Notes: generated from the letters alone by a model not told the origin. Numbered from the stretch's first letter, positions 8,415 through 17,517 are shown. The stretch: 54,064 nucleotides of DNA from an uncultured Bacteroidota bacterium (GCA_903897855.1 CAIUDH010000054.1:1-54064); one strand, 5' to 3'. Made by a program: numbers and translations.

Positions 8415-10091
8415 TTAGGGTTGATTCATCAAAGTTCCATTTTTAAATTCATATACACGATCGCAGATATCAAAGACGTTTTTTTGATGTGATACGATGA
8501 TTATGGTCTTTCCATTTTGGTGTTCTTTCTTTAAAACACGTAACACTAATTCTGAAGTGTCCTGATCGAGCGATGACAAAGCTTCATCAAGGACCAGGAT
8601 GGGTTTATTGAAATATAAGGCTCTGGCCAGCGCGATCAGTTTTTTTTGTCCACCCGATAAGTTATTCCCGGCCTCGCCAGCTCTCGAATCGAAAGGGGTA
8701 AACAAATGTTTTATCTTTCCAAGCTCTAATTTTGCAATAATTTCATCGAGCAACATGGTATCGCAATCGGCTACAGGGCTCAATGTAATATTTTCCTGCA
8801 AGGAAGCATTCAGAATAAAAACATCTTGTTTTATGTAAGCAAATAATTTGTTATAGCTCGAGCTCATGCTTTTCTCGACGGTCACGCCATCGAGTTTGAG
8901 GGTTCCTTTAGCAGGGGGTATTAATTGCATCAAGAGTAATAAAAATGTAGATTTCCCTTCTCCGGTATTTCCATATATTCCAATACATTGGCCTCGCTCA
9001 AGGTTAAAATTCTCAATCGTGCATAATGTGTTATCGCCGAAACTGAATTCAATATTTTCGAGGGTGATGTTTTTAGAGAAATGCAGCGCAGTTTTAGGCT
9101 GTTCTAGAATCTCTTTTTTCATGTAACCGGTTAACCCCTCTACTGCAAACCAATGGTTTTTGATTCGAAGCATTGAGCTTAAGCTTCTGTTCACTGATGG
9201 GAGCAAACGAAAAGCAGTGGCGGCAAAGAGGGTGATGTTGAAGGGTAAAGCATTTTCAGCACCGAAAAATTTTGAATATATATAGATTAGGCAAAAGGAA
9301 ATTACGGCAAAAAGCTCCATCAGTCTTGCGGGAGTGCTATTGAGGGTATAAACGCTCCCATCGACAGCACTTATTTGTGATTGATCTAGAACAAATAATT
9401 TCTCGAAATAATTTTTTTTATCATAGATGATGGCATCGGTATGTGCATTTAGGCTTTGAATCAAGGTGTCCTGAGCTTGTTTCACACTGACATTACGTTG
9501 ATTGCCCAGGAGTTCTATTTTGTTTTTTATACTTCTATAACTAAAAAATGCTGCCGGGGCCACAAAAAGTAAAACGAGAAGGCTTACATAAAACGAAGTG
9601 AATGCAAGAAAACAAAGCATTAGGATTAAAACAGTGAGCTCGGTAATTAAGGTGATGTAACCCAAAATAATTCCATTCGAAAAAGCGTTGGGTATATACA
9701 TGATGTCGCTTAGTAATTGGCCCGTTTCTGTATTTCGAAAAAAGAGCTCGTTTTGGTTAAAGATATTTCTAAATAAGCGCGTACTCTGTTGTTGTGCTTC
9801 AGAAAAAGCAAATGTTGCCTGAAGCTTGGTGAGGTACGTGTTGACAGCGTTTTTAAAAATAAAAAAAAGGATTACTCCGAGAGCACCCAAAAGCAGCTGC
9901 GTCGTGGTGTAATGCACCTCATGGGTGGTAATGAAATGAACTAGATAAACTAAAAAGGTGATACCAAACACATCGAGGAGGGCGCTCGATAAGGAAAAAA
10001 AAACCATGTACGACAATTTTTTTTTGCGCTCGACTGCCAAGAGAGAGTTAATGGCAGCACGGGTTTTAAACAGTATGAAGGAATGAACCAA
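8415..10091 (-). CDS. ABC exporter, fused permease and ATPase
   Basis: A type I ABC half-exporter of about 558 residues. The N-terminal half carries about six hydrophobic segments. The C-terminal ATPase domain has Walker A GNTGEGKST (near residue 374), signature LSGGQKK (near 478) and Walker B PILVLDEALSSLD (near 497). Relatives of this layout include MsbA and the lipid-linked oligosaccharide flippase PglK. The co-transcribed phosphatase gene suggests a polysaccharide or lipid export role, but that is inference. The start is uncertain: a TTG at 10109 lies inside a -7 box (TAAATTTGC, 10106-10114), so I favour the in-frame TTG at 10091. The first in-frame ATG (10007) would cut into the first helix. 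Confidence 0.85.
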   Translation of the reverse strand: MVHSFILFKTRAAINSLLAVERKKKLSYMVFFSLSSALLDVFGITFLVYLVHFITTHEVHYTTTQLLLGALGVILFFIFKNAVNTYLTKLQATFAFSEAQQQSTRLFRNIFNQNELFFRNTETGQLLSDIMYIPNAFSNGIILGYITLITELTVLILMLCFLAFTSFYVSLLVLLFVAPAAFFSYRSIKNKIELLGNQRNVSVKQAQDTLIQSLNAHTDAIIYDKKNYFEKLFVLDQSQISAVDGSVYTLNSTPARLMELFAVISFCLIYIYSKFFGAENALPFNITLFAATAFRLLPSVNRSLSSMLRIKNHWFAVEGLTGYMKKEILEQPKTALHFSKNITLENIEFSFGDNTLCTIENFNLERGQCIGIYGNTGEGKSTFLLLLMQLIPPAKGTLKLDGVTVEKSMSSSYNKLFAYIKQDVFILNASLQENITLSPVADCDTMLLDEIIAKLELGKIKHLFTPFDSRAGEAGNNLSGGQKKLIALARALYFNKPILVLDEALSSLDQDTSELVLRVLKKEHQNGKTIIIVSHQKNVFDICDRVYEFKNGTLMNQP

Positions 10092-10105
10092 TTTGGTAAT
10101 TTGTA

Positions 10106-10114
10106 GCAAATTTA
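10106..10114 (-). promoter_or_regulatory. -7 promoter element of the ABC exporter operon
   Basis: Minus-strand TAAATTTGC is a perfect TAnnTTTG. It overlaps the outermost possible start codon (TTG at 10109), which argues that translation begins further in. No convincing -33 TTG was seen. Confidence 0.45.
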
Positions 10115-10311
10115 CTTAAATTGTTGCATGTCATTAACATCTCTTAAAAAATTCTCACTGTTAACCGATGTTAAGCATTTTTTTATGGCACAGCAATTGG
10201 AATTGATAAATTATAAAAGGCAAATTTAATTTTGCATCATCTGTTGAAACGCCTTTATACTATGTATTACAGATGATTCAGAGAAGTTCATTAATTTAAT
10301 CTTTACGCCCC

Positions 10312-10887
10312 ATGAAACGCAACATCATCACATTCGCATTTGCAATCATTGCAATCTTTTCGGCTAACGCCTCTTCATTCTATTTGCACTTCGCACGCCC
10401 GGCTAACTACACGGTGAGCGTTGATGGTTTCACTTATCAAGTCAGGGGAACTAATTTTCAGATTCCTTTACTAGGTGGAGGAAGGCACACCCTTGTTATA
10501 GCATCGTTTTCGCCAGCGTACGACCATCATCATAGACCGATGCCCGTGGTATTGTTTAACGGAGTTTTGCCAATCAGAGAGCATAGTGATATGTTTGCTT
10601 CCATTGATGCCAATGGGTTTCATGTGGATAGAGTATTGTCTCACCGACAAGTAACTAGATCATATTACTATCGATATAATGAGCGTGACCATCGGTATAA
10701 TGAAGAGAATGACAATTCCGACTGCCGTGATGGAAGAGAGTGCAATGAGGATGACTATAATCAAAGAGATCGAGGAAGAGGGAATAATAACTCCCGTGAG
10801 GAGGACCGTTGGGAGCGTCGTCAGAGTGATGATAACCGATCGGGAGGTGATGACACTTGGAATAGAGAACACAGGTCACATAGGTAA
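10312..10887 (+). CDS. Secreted protein with charged low-complexity tail
   Basis: A 191-residue protein not assigned to a family. A signal peptide (MKRNIITFAFAIIAIFSANA) is followed by a small beta-rich domain to about residue 105, with YTVSVDGFTYQV and GGGRHTLVIASF. This resembles the N-terminal part of several Bacteroidota exported proteins that carry DUF4476 after it, but DUF4476 itself is not present. From about residue 117 the sequence becomes a hydrophilic tail rich in Arg, Asp, Glu and Asn, with two Cys (CRDGREC). The tail is likely disordered. Part of the repetitive DNA in the tail leaves other frames open too, but only this frame has a signal peptide. A terminator follows at 10912. 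Confidence 0.75.
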   Translation: MKRNIITFAFAIIAIFSANASSFYLHFARPANYTVSVDGFTYQVRGTNFQIPLLGGGRHTLVIASFSPAYDHHHRPMPVVLFNGVLPIREHSDMFASIDANGFHVDRVLSHRQVTRSYYYRYNERDHRYNEENDNSDCRDGRECNEDDYNQRDRGRGNNNSREEDRWERRQSDDNRSGGDDTWNREHRSHR

Positions 10888-10911
10888 TCGAATGACCTGA
10901 TGTCGGAACAG

Positions 10912-10965
10912 GCTTAAACAATAGTGGGTCGAAACAGATTCAAAATATTGTTTAGGCTTTGTTTT
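10912..10965 (+). terminator. Rho-independent terminator after the secreted-protein gene
   Basis: A 12-bp stem with one G-U pair joins GCTTAAACAATA (10912-10923) to TATTGTTTAGGC (10946-10957) across a 22-nt loop, followed by T-rich sequence. The position, 25 nt after the stop at 10887, fits termination of the plus-strand gene. Confidence 0.5.
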
Positions 10966-10989
10966 TTGTTCTTGTTTTTTGTTCTTTTT

Positions 10990-11331
10990 TTAGTAGGCTA
11001 AACTTTTAAAATACTTAAGAATATGTTCTTTTAAAAAAACCTCTTGCTCTGCCAGCTCCATGGCTGGATATTGCTTCATTGTCTTAAAGTGTGGCCATCC
11101 ATCCTCATCCAAACGTTCGAGTTCATAATACCCACTTAATGCAAAAACAGTGCAATGCGCTACATGAAGAAGATTCATTTTCTCGTCTCTGTCAAAGGGT
11201 ATATTGCCTTTTCCCAAGGCATTCATTCCAATAATAAAAAGGATCGCATCGAGGCTCGGCTGGCGCTTAAATTGCGCTTTTAATTTTGTTTGTAGTATCT
11301 TAAAATCAGATTCAATCTTCTCGGTATTCAT
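10990..11331 (-). CDS. Conserved hypothetical protein downstream of hflX
   Basis: A 113-residue soluble, mostly helical protein that I do not recognise. There is no signal peptide, membrane segment or obvious catalytic motif. The central region (AILFIIGMNALGKGNI, then EKMNLLHVAHCTVFALSGYYE) looks like a compact helical domain and ends in DEDGWPHF. It begins 16 nt after the hflX stop, so it is most likely the third gene of the purM-hflX operon. The clear ATG start and lack of overlap support it being real. No function can be proposed. Confidence 0.65.
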   Translation of the reverse strand: MNTEKIESDFKILQTKLKAQFKRQPSLDAILFIIGMNALGKGNIPFDRDEKMNLLHVAHCTVFALSGYYELERLDEDGWPHFKTMKQYPAMELAEQEVFLKEHILKYFKSLAY

Positions 11332-11347
11332 AAAGTTTTAATTTTTT

Positions 11348-12505
11348 CTAGTACGTTTTCTTTTTACTAACCTGCTGTACCAGATTAAACACAGCGTCAC
11401 GAAGCTCTTCAGTATTCGTTTTAAGGAGAGCACTCATAAAAACCACTGGCATATTTTCTTTTGCCATATAGGTATTGTGTAAATTATATCGTTGTTCCTC
11501 GGTCATAGCGTCAATTTTATTAAAAACGGTAATAATAGGTTTTGTATGTGCTCCCAGTTCTTCGATGGTTTCTTTCACGGTTTGCATTTGTGCCTCATAT
11601 TCGTTGCTACTTAAATCGACCACATGAATTAAAGCATCGGCTTCGCGCACTTCATCGAGGGTGCTTTTAAAGCATTCAATGAGTTGATGTGGTAATTTGC
11701 GAATAAAACCAACGGTATCGGTGAGCAAGAAGGGAACGGTTTTTAGTACTACTTTACGCACCGTGCTATCGAGGGTGCTAAACAATTTATTTTCGGCCAA
11801 AATTTCCGCTTTACTCAATACATTCATGATGGTCGACTTTCCTACATTGGTATAGCCCACCAAGGTTAAACGAGGCTTGTCTTCTCTGTCTTTTCTTTTG
11901 ATGGTATTTTGGCGGTCGATATTCCTCAATTCTTCTTTTAAGAGTGCGATTCGGTTATTGATGACACGTCGATCCGTTTCAATTTCTTTCTCACCAGCTC
12001 CCTTCATGCCGATACCTCCTTTTTGCCTACTTAAGTGTGTCCATAAATTGGTAAGACGAGGAAGCAAATATTGGTATTGTGCAAGCTCTACTTGAGTTTT
12101 AGCTTGTGCTGTTCGTGCATTATGGGCAAAGATGTCGAGAATCAAACGGCTTCGGTCGATGACCTTTACCTTCATATTATCCTTATCGGGGTTGAATTCG
12201 TTTTCGATATTTCTTGTTTGGGCTGGCGAGAGTTCGTCGTCAAAAATCGCCATATCGATTTCATTTTCTTTTACATAATCGGCCAATTCTTTGAGTTTTC
12301 CTTTTCCCACATAGGTTCCCTGTTCATTATGATCGAGGCGCTGAATAAAACGTTTTTTGGTTATAGCTCCGGCCGTTTTAGCTAAAAACTCCAATTCGTC
12401 TAGGAAAATATTGAGTTGCTCTTCCTTATCGAACTTATTTCCAACCGAAACCAAGATGGCTGTTTCAGGCTTTGGGCGTGTATCGTGCAGTTTTTCTTTA
12501 CTCAT
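11348..12505 (-). CDS. hflX: GTPase HflX
   Basis: A 385-residue ribosome-associated GTPase that in relatives splits stalled or heat-damaged 70S ribosomes. The N-terminal HflX domain is visible, with GTYVGKGK at 63-70 and a DDELSPAQTRN motif at 89-99. A glycine-rich GGIGMKGAGEKEIETDRR motif at 163-180 follows. The GTPase domain has G1 GYTNVGKS at 217-224 and G3 DTVGFIRKLP, and G4 is the NKID motif. Length is normal. It begins 3 nt after the purM stop, so it is translated from the purM transcript. Confidence 0.96.
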   Translation of the reverse strand: MSKEKLHDTRPKPETAILVSVGNKFDKEEQLNIFLDELEFLAKTAGAITKKRFIQRLDHNEQGTYVGKGKLKELADYVKENEIDMAIFDDELSPAQTRNIENEFNPDKDNMKVKVIDRSRLILDIFAHNARTAQAKTQVELAQYQYLLPRLTNLWTHLSRQKGGIGMKGAGEKEIETDRRVINNRIALLKEELRNIDRQNTIKRKDREDKPRLTLVGYTNVGKSTIMNVLSKAEILAENKLFSTLDSTVRKVVLKTVPFLLTDTVGFIRKLPHQLIECFKSTLDEVREADALIHVVDLSSNEYEAQMQTVKETIEELGAHTKPIITVFNKIDAMTEEQRYNLHNTYMAKENMPVVFMSALLKTNTEELRDAVFNLVQQVSKKKTY

Positions 12506-12508
12506 AAA

Positions 12509-13669
12509 TTAATATTCAAATTTCCCCCATTCGCCATCGATGGTTAATTTTTTTGTATCACTGGCTTCTACCTTCCCTATAATTTGTGCTGCGATGGCAA
12601 AGCGCTGAGAAATTTTTATCAATTCGGTGGCAGTAGCTTCATCCGTATAGATTTCCAAACGGTGGCCCATGTTAAAGGTGCTATACATCTCACGCCAGTT
12701 GGTGCCGCTTTGATTCTGAATGGTTTTAAAGAGAACAGGGGTAGGCAAGAGGTTGTTTTTAATAATGTGTAATGCCTCTACAAAGTGCAATATTTTTGTT
12801 TGTCCTCCGCCGCTGCAATGGATCATACCATCGATCTTATGGCGGTGGTGTTTTAACATTTCCAGCACCAATGGGGCATAGGTGCGAGTTGGCGAAAGCA
12901 CCATCTGGCCTGCATTTAAAGGGATACCCTCGATGGTGTCGGTGAGTTGTAAATTTCCAGTATAAGCTACTTCATCGATAGCGAGGTCAAACGTCTCAGG
13001 ATATTTAGTTTTATAGAGAGCGCTGAATACGTCATGACGGGCGCTCGTTAACCCGTTGCTTCCCATGCCACTATTATATTCTTTTTCATAGGTGGCTTGT
13101 CCATCACTGGCAAAGCCAACAATGACATTGCCAGGTTTAATATTGGCATTATCAATAATATCGGAACGTTTGGCGCGAGCCGTAACGGTACTGTCGACAA
13201 TGACAGTGCGCACCAAATCGCCTACGTCGGCGGTTTCGCCTCCTGTATGATGGATATGAATGCCGAATGGTTTTAGCGATTCAATAAATTCATGTGCTCC
13301 ATTAATCAAGGCCGAAAGTACTTCAGCGGGGATCAGTTTTTTATTTCTTCCAATAGTTGATGAGAGTAAGAACTCATTGGTAACCCCTACGCAAAGCAGG
13401 TCGTCGATATTCATCACGATGGCATCGATGGCGATATTTTCCCATACACTCAGGTCGCCCGTTTCACGCCAATAGGCATAGGCCAAGCTGCTTTTGGTGC
13501 CAGCCCCATCGGCATGCATGATATTGCAGTAGTTTTCGTCGTGGCCTAAATAATCGGGCTCAATTTTGCAAAATGCTTTTGGAAAGAGACCTTTATCCAG
13601 GTTTTTTATGGCGGCATGTACATCTTCTTTTTGAGAAGAGACCCCGCGAAGCGAGTATTTATCTGTCAT
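12509..13669 (-). CDS. purM: Phosphoribosylformylglycinamidine cyclo-ligase (AIR synthase)
   Basis: PurM closes the imidazole ring of aminoimidazole ribotide, step five of purine synthesis. The protein is 386 residues in the long form usual for Bacteroidota. It has an ATP/Mg loop (DGAGTKSS), the conserved acidic helix (NIDDLLCVGV), and a glycine-rich C-terminal half with HCSGGGQTKIL. I place the start at the ATG at 13669. The frame opens further to a TTG at 13681, but that codon overlaps the TAAATTTG -7 element (13679-13686). The gene heads an operon with hflX (3-nt gap) and a small hypothetical gene. The other window gene of purine synthesis, guaA, is unlinked. Confidence 0.93.
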   Translation of the reverse strand: MTDKYSLRGVSSQKEDVHAAIKNLDKGLFPKAFCKIEPDYLGHDENYCNIMHADGAGTKSSLAYAYWRETGDLSVWENIAIDAIVMNIDDLLCVGVTNEFLLSSTIGRNKKLIPAEVLSALINGAHEFIESLKPFGIHIHHTGGETADVGDLVRTVIVDSTVTARAKRSDIIDNANIKPGNVIVGFASDGQATYEKEYNSGMGSNGLTSARHDVFSALYKTKYPETFDLAIDEVAYTGNLQLTDTIEGIPLNAGQMVLSPTRTYAPLVLEMLKHHRHKIDGMIHCSGGGQTKILHFVEALHIIKNNLLPTPVLFKTIQNQSGTNWREMYSTFNMGHRLEIYTDEATATELIKISQRFAIAAQIIGKVEASDTKKLTIDGEWGKFEY

Positions 13670-13678
13670 TTCAGGATA

Positions 13679-13686
13679 CAAATTTA
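13679..13686 (-). promoter_or_regulatory. -7 promoter element of the purM-hflX operon
   Basis: Minus-strand TAAATTTG lies 9 nt before the purM ATG at 13669. The implied mRNA leader is only a few nucleotides. No TTG lies at exactly 18 nt upstream. Confidence 0.45.
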
Positions 13687-13991
13687 ACCCAAATTGATCG
13701 AACTAAAAACCTTTATTCAGCACCCTCGATTCTCGTCTTGAATTCCAGTTGTTTGATGCTATGCAAGCCAAGTAAGATGCTCGAGGTATTCAATCCTTCA
13801 CATGGCGGTTTTCTGGTTCAATTGTAGGCTGTTCAGGGTTGTAGGGTGGTTGAAACGGGAATGAAACCGCATAAAAAAAACCTTGCTCAACTTAATGAAC
13901 AAGGTTTTATGAGTTTATAATTCGCTAAAAGTGCTAATTTTATTTACTGACGTGAGCAGTATTTGAATTTACAGTTTAGGTATTGAGTTCC
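13687..13991. other. Intergenic stretch between purM and rpmA
   Basis: About 305 nt without a gene. It holds the bidirectional hairpin terminator at 13877-13909. No further conserved signal was recognised. Confidence 0.5.
13877..13909 (-). terminator. Terminator of the rplU-rpmA operon
   Basis: AAAACCTTGCTCA (13877-13889) pairs with TGAACAAGGTTTT (13896-13908), 13 bp with one mismatch and a 6-nt loop. A-rich and T-rich flanks allow it to work on both strands. It lies about 85 nt past the rpmA stop. Confidence 0.75.
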
Positions 13992-14252
13992 TTATGCGTT
14001 TGTAGGAACCACCGATACATACGATTTGTCGCTTGCTTTCTTACGGAATTTTACAAATCCATCGATTAAAGCATACAAGGTATGATCTCTGCCAATACCT
14101 ACTCCCACGCTTGGGTGGTGCTTAGTGCCACGTTGACGAACGATAATATTACCAGCAATGATTGCCTGACCGCCGTATATTTTTACACCAAGGCGTTTGC
14201 TATGCGATTCGCGACCATTTTTTACGGAACCGACCCCTTTTTTATGTGCCAT
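13992..14252 (-). CDS. rpmA: 50S ribosomal protein L27
   Basis: An 86-residue large-subunit protein whose N-terminus reaches the peptidyl-transferase centre. The N-terminal [16 protein letters not shown] and the following LGVKIYGGQ are diagnostic, as is [11 protein letters not shown]. The N-terminus starts directly with the mature-type sequence and has no cleavable extension of the kind seen in Firmicutes L27. It lies 30 nt downstream of rplU in the usual L21-L27 order, with a terminator following. Confidence 0.98.
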   Translation of the reverse strand: MAHKKGVGSVKNGRESHSKRLGVKIYGGQAIIAGNIIVRQRGTKHHPSVGVGIGRDHTLYALIDGFVKFRKKASDKSYVSVVPTNA

Positions 14253-14282
14253 GTTTACTTATTTATTAATGTGGTTTTAAAT

Positions 14283-14597
14283 TTAAGCTACTATTTCGTT
14301 TATTTTTATTTTGCTGAATTGCTGGCGATGGCCTTTCATGAGGCGATATCCCTTTCTGCGCTTCTTTTTAAACACGATTACTTTATCGCCTTTAACTAAG
14401 CTCTCAACAATTGTAGCAGTCACTTTCGCTCCGCTTACATTGGGGGTGCCAATGCGCACGCTACCTTCGTTGTTGATTAATAATACATCGCTAAATTCAA
14501 GGTTAGCGCCTTCTTCGTTTGACAGATGGTGAACGTAGAGTGTTTGGTTCTTCGTTACTTTGAATTGTTGACCAGCTATGGTTACTATTGCAAACAT
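14283..14597 (-). CDS. rplU: 50S ribosomal protein L21
   Basis: A 104-residue large-subunit protein that binds 23S rRNA. The N-terminal FAIVTIAGQQFKVTKNQ and the C-terminal KVIVFKKKRRKGYRLMKGHR with RQQFSKIKI are characteristic. It is first in the rplU-rpmA operon. The promoter at 14629-14658 gives a leader of about 25-30 nt. Confidence 0.98.
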   Translation of the reverse strand: MFAIVTIAGQQFKVTKNQTLYVHHLSNEEGANLEFSDVLLINNEGSVRIGTPNVSGAKVTATIVESLVKGDKVIVFKKKRRKGYRLMKGHRQQFSKIKINEIVA

Positions 14598-14628
14598 AAA
14601 ATTTTGACCCCTATTTTTTTTTGGGACG

Positions 14629-14658
14629 GCAAAGGTAGCAAAAAGAAATTGAAATCAA
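14629..14658 (-). promoter_or_regulatory. Promoter of rplU-rpmA
   Basis: On the minus strand TTG (14656-14658) is followed after exactly 18 nt by TACCTTTGC (14629-14637), a textbook Bacteroidota -33/-7 promoter. It is one of four sites in the window with the same 18-nt spacing. Confidence 0.75.
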
Positions 14659-14726
14659 AAATATTTTAGGGAACTTGTCAGGTAACCATGGTGTCTGGGT
14701 ATTTACGGGTTTAACCTACCGAAAAA

Positions 14727-15527
14727 CTATACCGCAATCGGGGCTTTGATGCCGGGATGGGGGTCGTAATTTTGCAGCTCAAAATCACTGAAATCAAACT
14801 TGAAAATATCGGTCACGGCTTTATTGATTTTCATTTGAGGGAAGGCTCTCCCTTCTCTACTGAGCTGTAACTCCACCTGCTCGAAGTGGTTTTTATAAAT
14901 ATGAGCATCGCCAAAGGTGTGCACAAAATCGCCCGGTTCATAACCACAAACCTGGGCCATCATCATCGTAAGCAAGGCATACGAGGCAATATTAAATGGC
15001 ACACCTAAAAACAAGTCGGCACTGCGTTGATATAGCTGGCAGCTTAATTTGTTGTTGGCTACATAAAATTGAAACATCACATGGCAAGGCATGAGGGCCA
15101 TCTCACTGAGTTCACCTACATTCCAAGCACTTACAATCATACGCCGGCTATCCGGATTTTTTTTGAGCTGATCAATCACTTCCGTTACCTGATCAATCAC
15201 TTTTCCATTGGCCGCATGCCAACTTCTCCACTGATAGCCATAAACAGGGCCTAAATCGCCATTTTCATCGGCCCAGGCATCCCAGATGGAAACTCCATTT
15301 TCCTTTAGAAATCGAATATTCGTATCTCCTTTTAGGAACCAGAGCAATTCATAAATAATGCTTTTTAAATGCACTTTCTTGGTGGTAATCAAAGGGAATG
15401 ATTCGCTAAGATCGTAACGTAGTTGATGTCCGAAAATGCTTTTCGTGCCCGTTCCTGTTCGATCTTCTTTAAAAGCCCCATCCTGTAACACCTTCCTTAA
15501 AAGCGCTTCATATTGTTTATTAATCAT
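14727..15527 (-). CDS. thyA: Thymidylate synthase
   Basis: ThyA converts dUMP to dTMP with methylene-tetrahydrofolate. The protein is 266 residues, close to the E. coli length of 264. The catalytic cysteine is C148 in [14 protein letters not shown]. The folate and dUMP contacts include [17 protein letters not shown] at the N-terminus, [18 protein letters not shown] near 167-183, and the C-terminal [10 protein letters not shown]. The start is the ATG at 15527; a TTG 6 nt further upstream would add two residues (MN) and is less likely. A TATCTTTG box (15545-15552) lies upstream. No dihydrofolate reductase gene lies alongside. Confidence 0.98.
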   Translation of the reverse strand: MINKQYEALLRKVLQDGAFKEDRTGTGTKSIFGHQLRYDLSESFPLITTKKVHLKSIIYELLWFLKGDTNIRFLKENGVSIWDAWADENGDLGPVYGYQWRSWHAANGKVIDQVTEVIDQLKKNPDSRRMIVSAWNVGELSEMALMPCHVMFQFYVANNKLSCQLYQRSADLFLGVPFNIASYALLTMMMAQVCGYEPGDFVHTFGDAHIYKNHFEQVELQLSREGRAFPQMKINKAVTDIFKFDFSDFELQNYDPHPGIKAPIAV

Positions 15528-15544
15528 ATTCAAAATATAAAAGA

Positions 15545-15552
15545 CAAAGATA
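15545..15552 (-). promoter_or_regulatory. -7 promoter element of thyA
   Basis: Minus-strand TATCTTTG matches TAnnTTTG, 17 nt before the thyA ATG. A TTG stands 21 nt upstream, slightly wider than the 18 nt seen elsewhere. Confidence 0.45.
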
Positions 15553-15593
15553 TTTTTTAGTTATGCAATAAATCAAAAATAGATTTTAACAAA

Positions 15594-15623
15594 TTGTTTG
15601 AAGAAATAATTCTTTAAATTTGC
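15594..15623 (+). promoter_or_regulatory. Promoter of the 2-oxoglutarate oxygenase gene
   Basis: TTG (15594-15596), 18 nt, then TAAATTTGC (15615-15623). The box covers a possible TTG start at 15620, so translation must begin downstream, at the ATG at 15668. Confidence 0.7.
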
Positions 15624-15667
15624 TTCCCATAAACAATTTTGATTCATCGTTGTTAAGAACTACTATA

Positions 15668-16630
15668 ATGAGCATTTACACCCAATCTATTCCCTGTATC
15701 GACCTAAATTTGTTTATGTTTGGCTCGGCTGCAGAGAAAAGTCAATTCGTACAGAATTTAGGCAACGCCTTTGAAACGATTGGTTTTGTGGCTGTTAAAG
15801 GTCATCTGTTAAGCGACGAACTGGCAGGGAAGTTATATGAGAGCGCCAAGAGTTTTTTTTCGTTACCGAGTGAAACCAAATTGCAGTACGAAATTGAGGG
15901 GTTATATGGGCAAAGGGGGTATACCTCTTTCGGTAAGGAACATGCTAAAGGACAGAGTGCTGGCGACTTAAAAGAATTTTGGCATTTTGGACAGGATTTG
16001 CCTTTTGAAGTGGAGCTAGATAGAAATGACTATCCAGACAACATTCTGGTAAAAGAGACCCCTGAGTTTAATACGGCAGGCCTTGAAGCCTACATGCATC
16101 TTGAAAAAACAGGAATTTATATGCTCCGGGCGATTGCACTCTATTTGGGTTTAGATGAGTTTTATTTCGACGCCAAGGTAGAATACGGTCAAAGCATCCT
16201 ACGGCCTATTCATTACGGCCCCATTGTGGGTGAGCCTGTTGAAGCGGTGCGAGCCGCAGCACATGAAGATATCAATTTAATTACTTTGCTCATGGGAGCT
16301 AGTGCAGATGGTTTAGAGGTACTGAATAAAAGTGGGCAATGGATTCAGGTAACGGCCTTACCCGAACAAATTATTTGTAACGTCGGTGACATGTTACAAC
16401 GCCTTACCAATAACAAACTAAAATCGACTACGCACCGTGTGGTAAATCCACCGCGTGCGCTCTGGAACACTTCTAGATACAGTATCCCCTTCTTTATGCA
16501 TCCACTGAGTGGTATGAGTTTGGCGTGTTTGCCTTCCTGTGTTGGTGTTGACAACCCAAAACACTATGAAGACTGCACTGCCGGACAATTTCTGGATGAA
16601 CGCTTACGTGAAATAGGGCTGAAGAAATAA
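15668..16630 (+). CDS. Isopenicillin-N-synthase-like 2-oxoglutarate/Fe(II) oxygenase
   Basis: A 320-residue non-haem iron oxygenase of the IPNS/2-oxoglutarate family. The N-terminal DIOX_N-type region (about 1-120) has IDLNLF and FETIGFVAVKGH. The double-stranded beta-helix core has the metal triad H199-x-D201 and H256, plus R270-x-S272, which binds the 2-oxoglutarate carboxylate. All catalytic residues are present. Close homologues occur widely in Bacteroidota, but the substrate is not known. The frame is open back to 15620, but that part overlaps the promoter, so the ATG at 15668 (MSIYTQSIPCIDL) is preferred. menB follows 62 nt later with its own promoter. Confidence 0.88.
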   Translation: MSIYTQSIPCIDLNLFMFGSAAEKSQFVQNLGNAFETIGFVAVKGHLLSDELAGKLYESAKSFFSLPSETKLQYEIEGLYGQRGYTSFGKEHAKGQSAGDLKEFWHFGQDLPFEVELDRNDYPDNILVKETPEFNTAGLEAYMHLEKTGIYMLRAIALYLGLDEFYFDAKVEYGQSILRPIHYGPIVGEPVEAVRAAAHEDINLITLLMGASADGLEVLNKSGQWIQVTALPEQIICNVGDMLQRLTNNKLKSTTHRVVNPPRALWNTSRYSIPFFMHPLSGMSLACLPSCVGVDNPKHYEDCTAGQFLDERLREIGLKK

Positions 16631-16656
16631 TTTTTTCAAGACATTCACCGAACACT

Positions 16657-16665
16657 TAAATTTGC
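16657..16665 (+). promoter_or_regulatory. -7 promoter element of menB
   Basis: TAAATTTGC lies 27 nt before the menB ATG. A weak TTC stands near the -33 position with 19-nt spacing. Confidence 0.5.
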
Positions 16666-16692
16666 AACCTATAATAAATCAATCGCTATCAC

Positions 16693-17517
16693 ATGCAATT
16701 AAAATACGCTTGGAAAACCATTAAAGAATACGAAGAAATCAAGTTTGATTTTTTTGAAGGAATCGCTAAGATCAGTATCAATCGTCCAGAAAAGCATAAT
16801 GCGTTTACCCCGCTTACCGTGAAGGAAATGAGTGAAGCCATGGAACTTGCACGTCAGGATGAAAAGGTGGGTGTGGTGATTTTAACAGGAGAAGGTGGCA
16901 AAGCTTTTTGTAGTGGTGGCGACCAAAGTGTGCGTGGCGATGGAGGCTATGTTGGCAAAGATGGAGTGCCTCGCCTCAATGTATTAGACCTGCAGATGCA
17001 GATACGTCGTATACCTAAGCCGGTGGTAGCGATGGTGGCCGGTTGGGCTATTGGTGGCGGCCATGTGCTTCATGTGATTTGTGATCTCAGTATTGCGGCC
17101 GAGAATGCCCGTTTTGGACAAACAGGCCCGATGGTGGGAAGTTTCGATGGAGGTTTTGGAGCCGGTTATCTGGCCCGTGTCGTCGGACAAAAAAAGGCTC
17201 GCGAAATATGGTTCTTATGCGATCAATACGATGCAAAGGATGCATTAGAGATGGGCTTGGTAAATAAGGTAGTTCCTTTAGAGATGCTCGAAGAAACAAC
17301 GGTAGCATGGTGTAAAAAAATGTTAGAGAAAAGCCCCATCGCCTTACGTATGATAAAATCGGCCTTCAATGCCGAGCTCGACGGGCAAGCAGGAATACAG
17401 CAATTGGCGGGCGATGCCACGTTATTATATTATTTGAGTGAAGAAGCGAAAGAAGGGAAAAATTCATTCCTTGAAAAACGCAAGCCCGATTTTAGTAAGT
17501 TTCCCAAGTTTCCTTAA
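16693..17517 (+). CDS. menB: 1,4-dihydroxy-2-naphthoyl-CoA synthase
   Basis: MenB closes the naphthoquinone ring of o-succinylbenzoyl-CoA in menaquinone synthesis. The 274-residue protein is a crotonase-fold enzyme with oxyanion-hole segments [12 protein letters not shown] and [13 protein letters not shown]. The MenB-specific [18 protein letters not shown] and [18 protein letters not shown] follow. The glycine in GQTGPMVG, where bicarbonate-independent enzymes have an aspartate, marks it as the type I, bicarbonate-dependent form; this rests on family knowledge. The C-terminal [12 protein letters not shown] is also typical. No other men gene is nearby, so menaquinone genes are scattered here. 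Confidence 0.96.
   Translation: MQLKYAWKTIKEYEEIKFDFFEGIAKISINRPEKHNAFTPLTVKEMSEAMELARQDEKVGVVILTGEGGKAFCSGGDQSVRGDGGYVGKDGVPRLNVLDLQMQIRRIPKPVVAMVAGWAIGGGHVLHVICDLSIAAENARFGQTGPMVGSFDGGFGAGYLARVVGQKKAREIWFLCDQYDAKDALEMGLVNKVVPLEMLEETTVAWCKKMLEKSPIALRMIKSAFNAELDGQAGIQQLAGDATLLYYLSEEAKEGKNSFLEKRKPDFSKFPKFP

Noticed and set aside
10655-10921. Minus-strand and alternative-frame open reading frames opposite the secreted-protein tail
   Set aside because: They arise from the low-complexity DNA of the tail. They lack signal peptides, known domains and plausible starts, and they overlap the better gene.
15620-15667. Longer N-terminus for the 2OG oxygenase from a TTG
   Set aside because: The TTG lies inside the -7 box, so it would not be on the mRNA.
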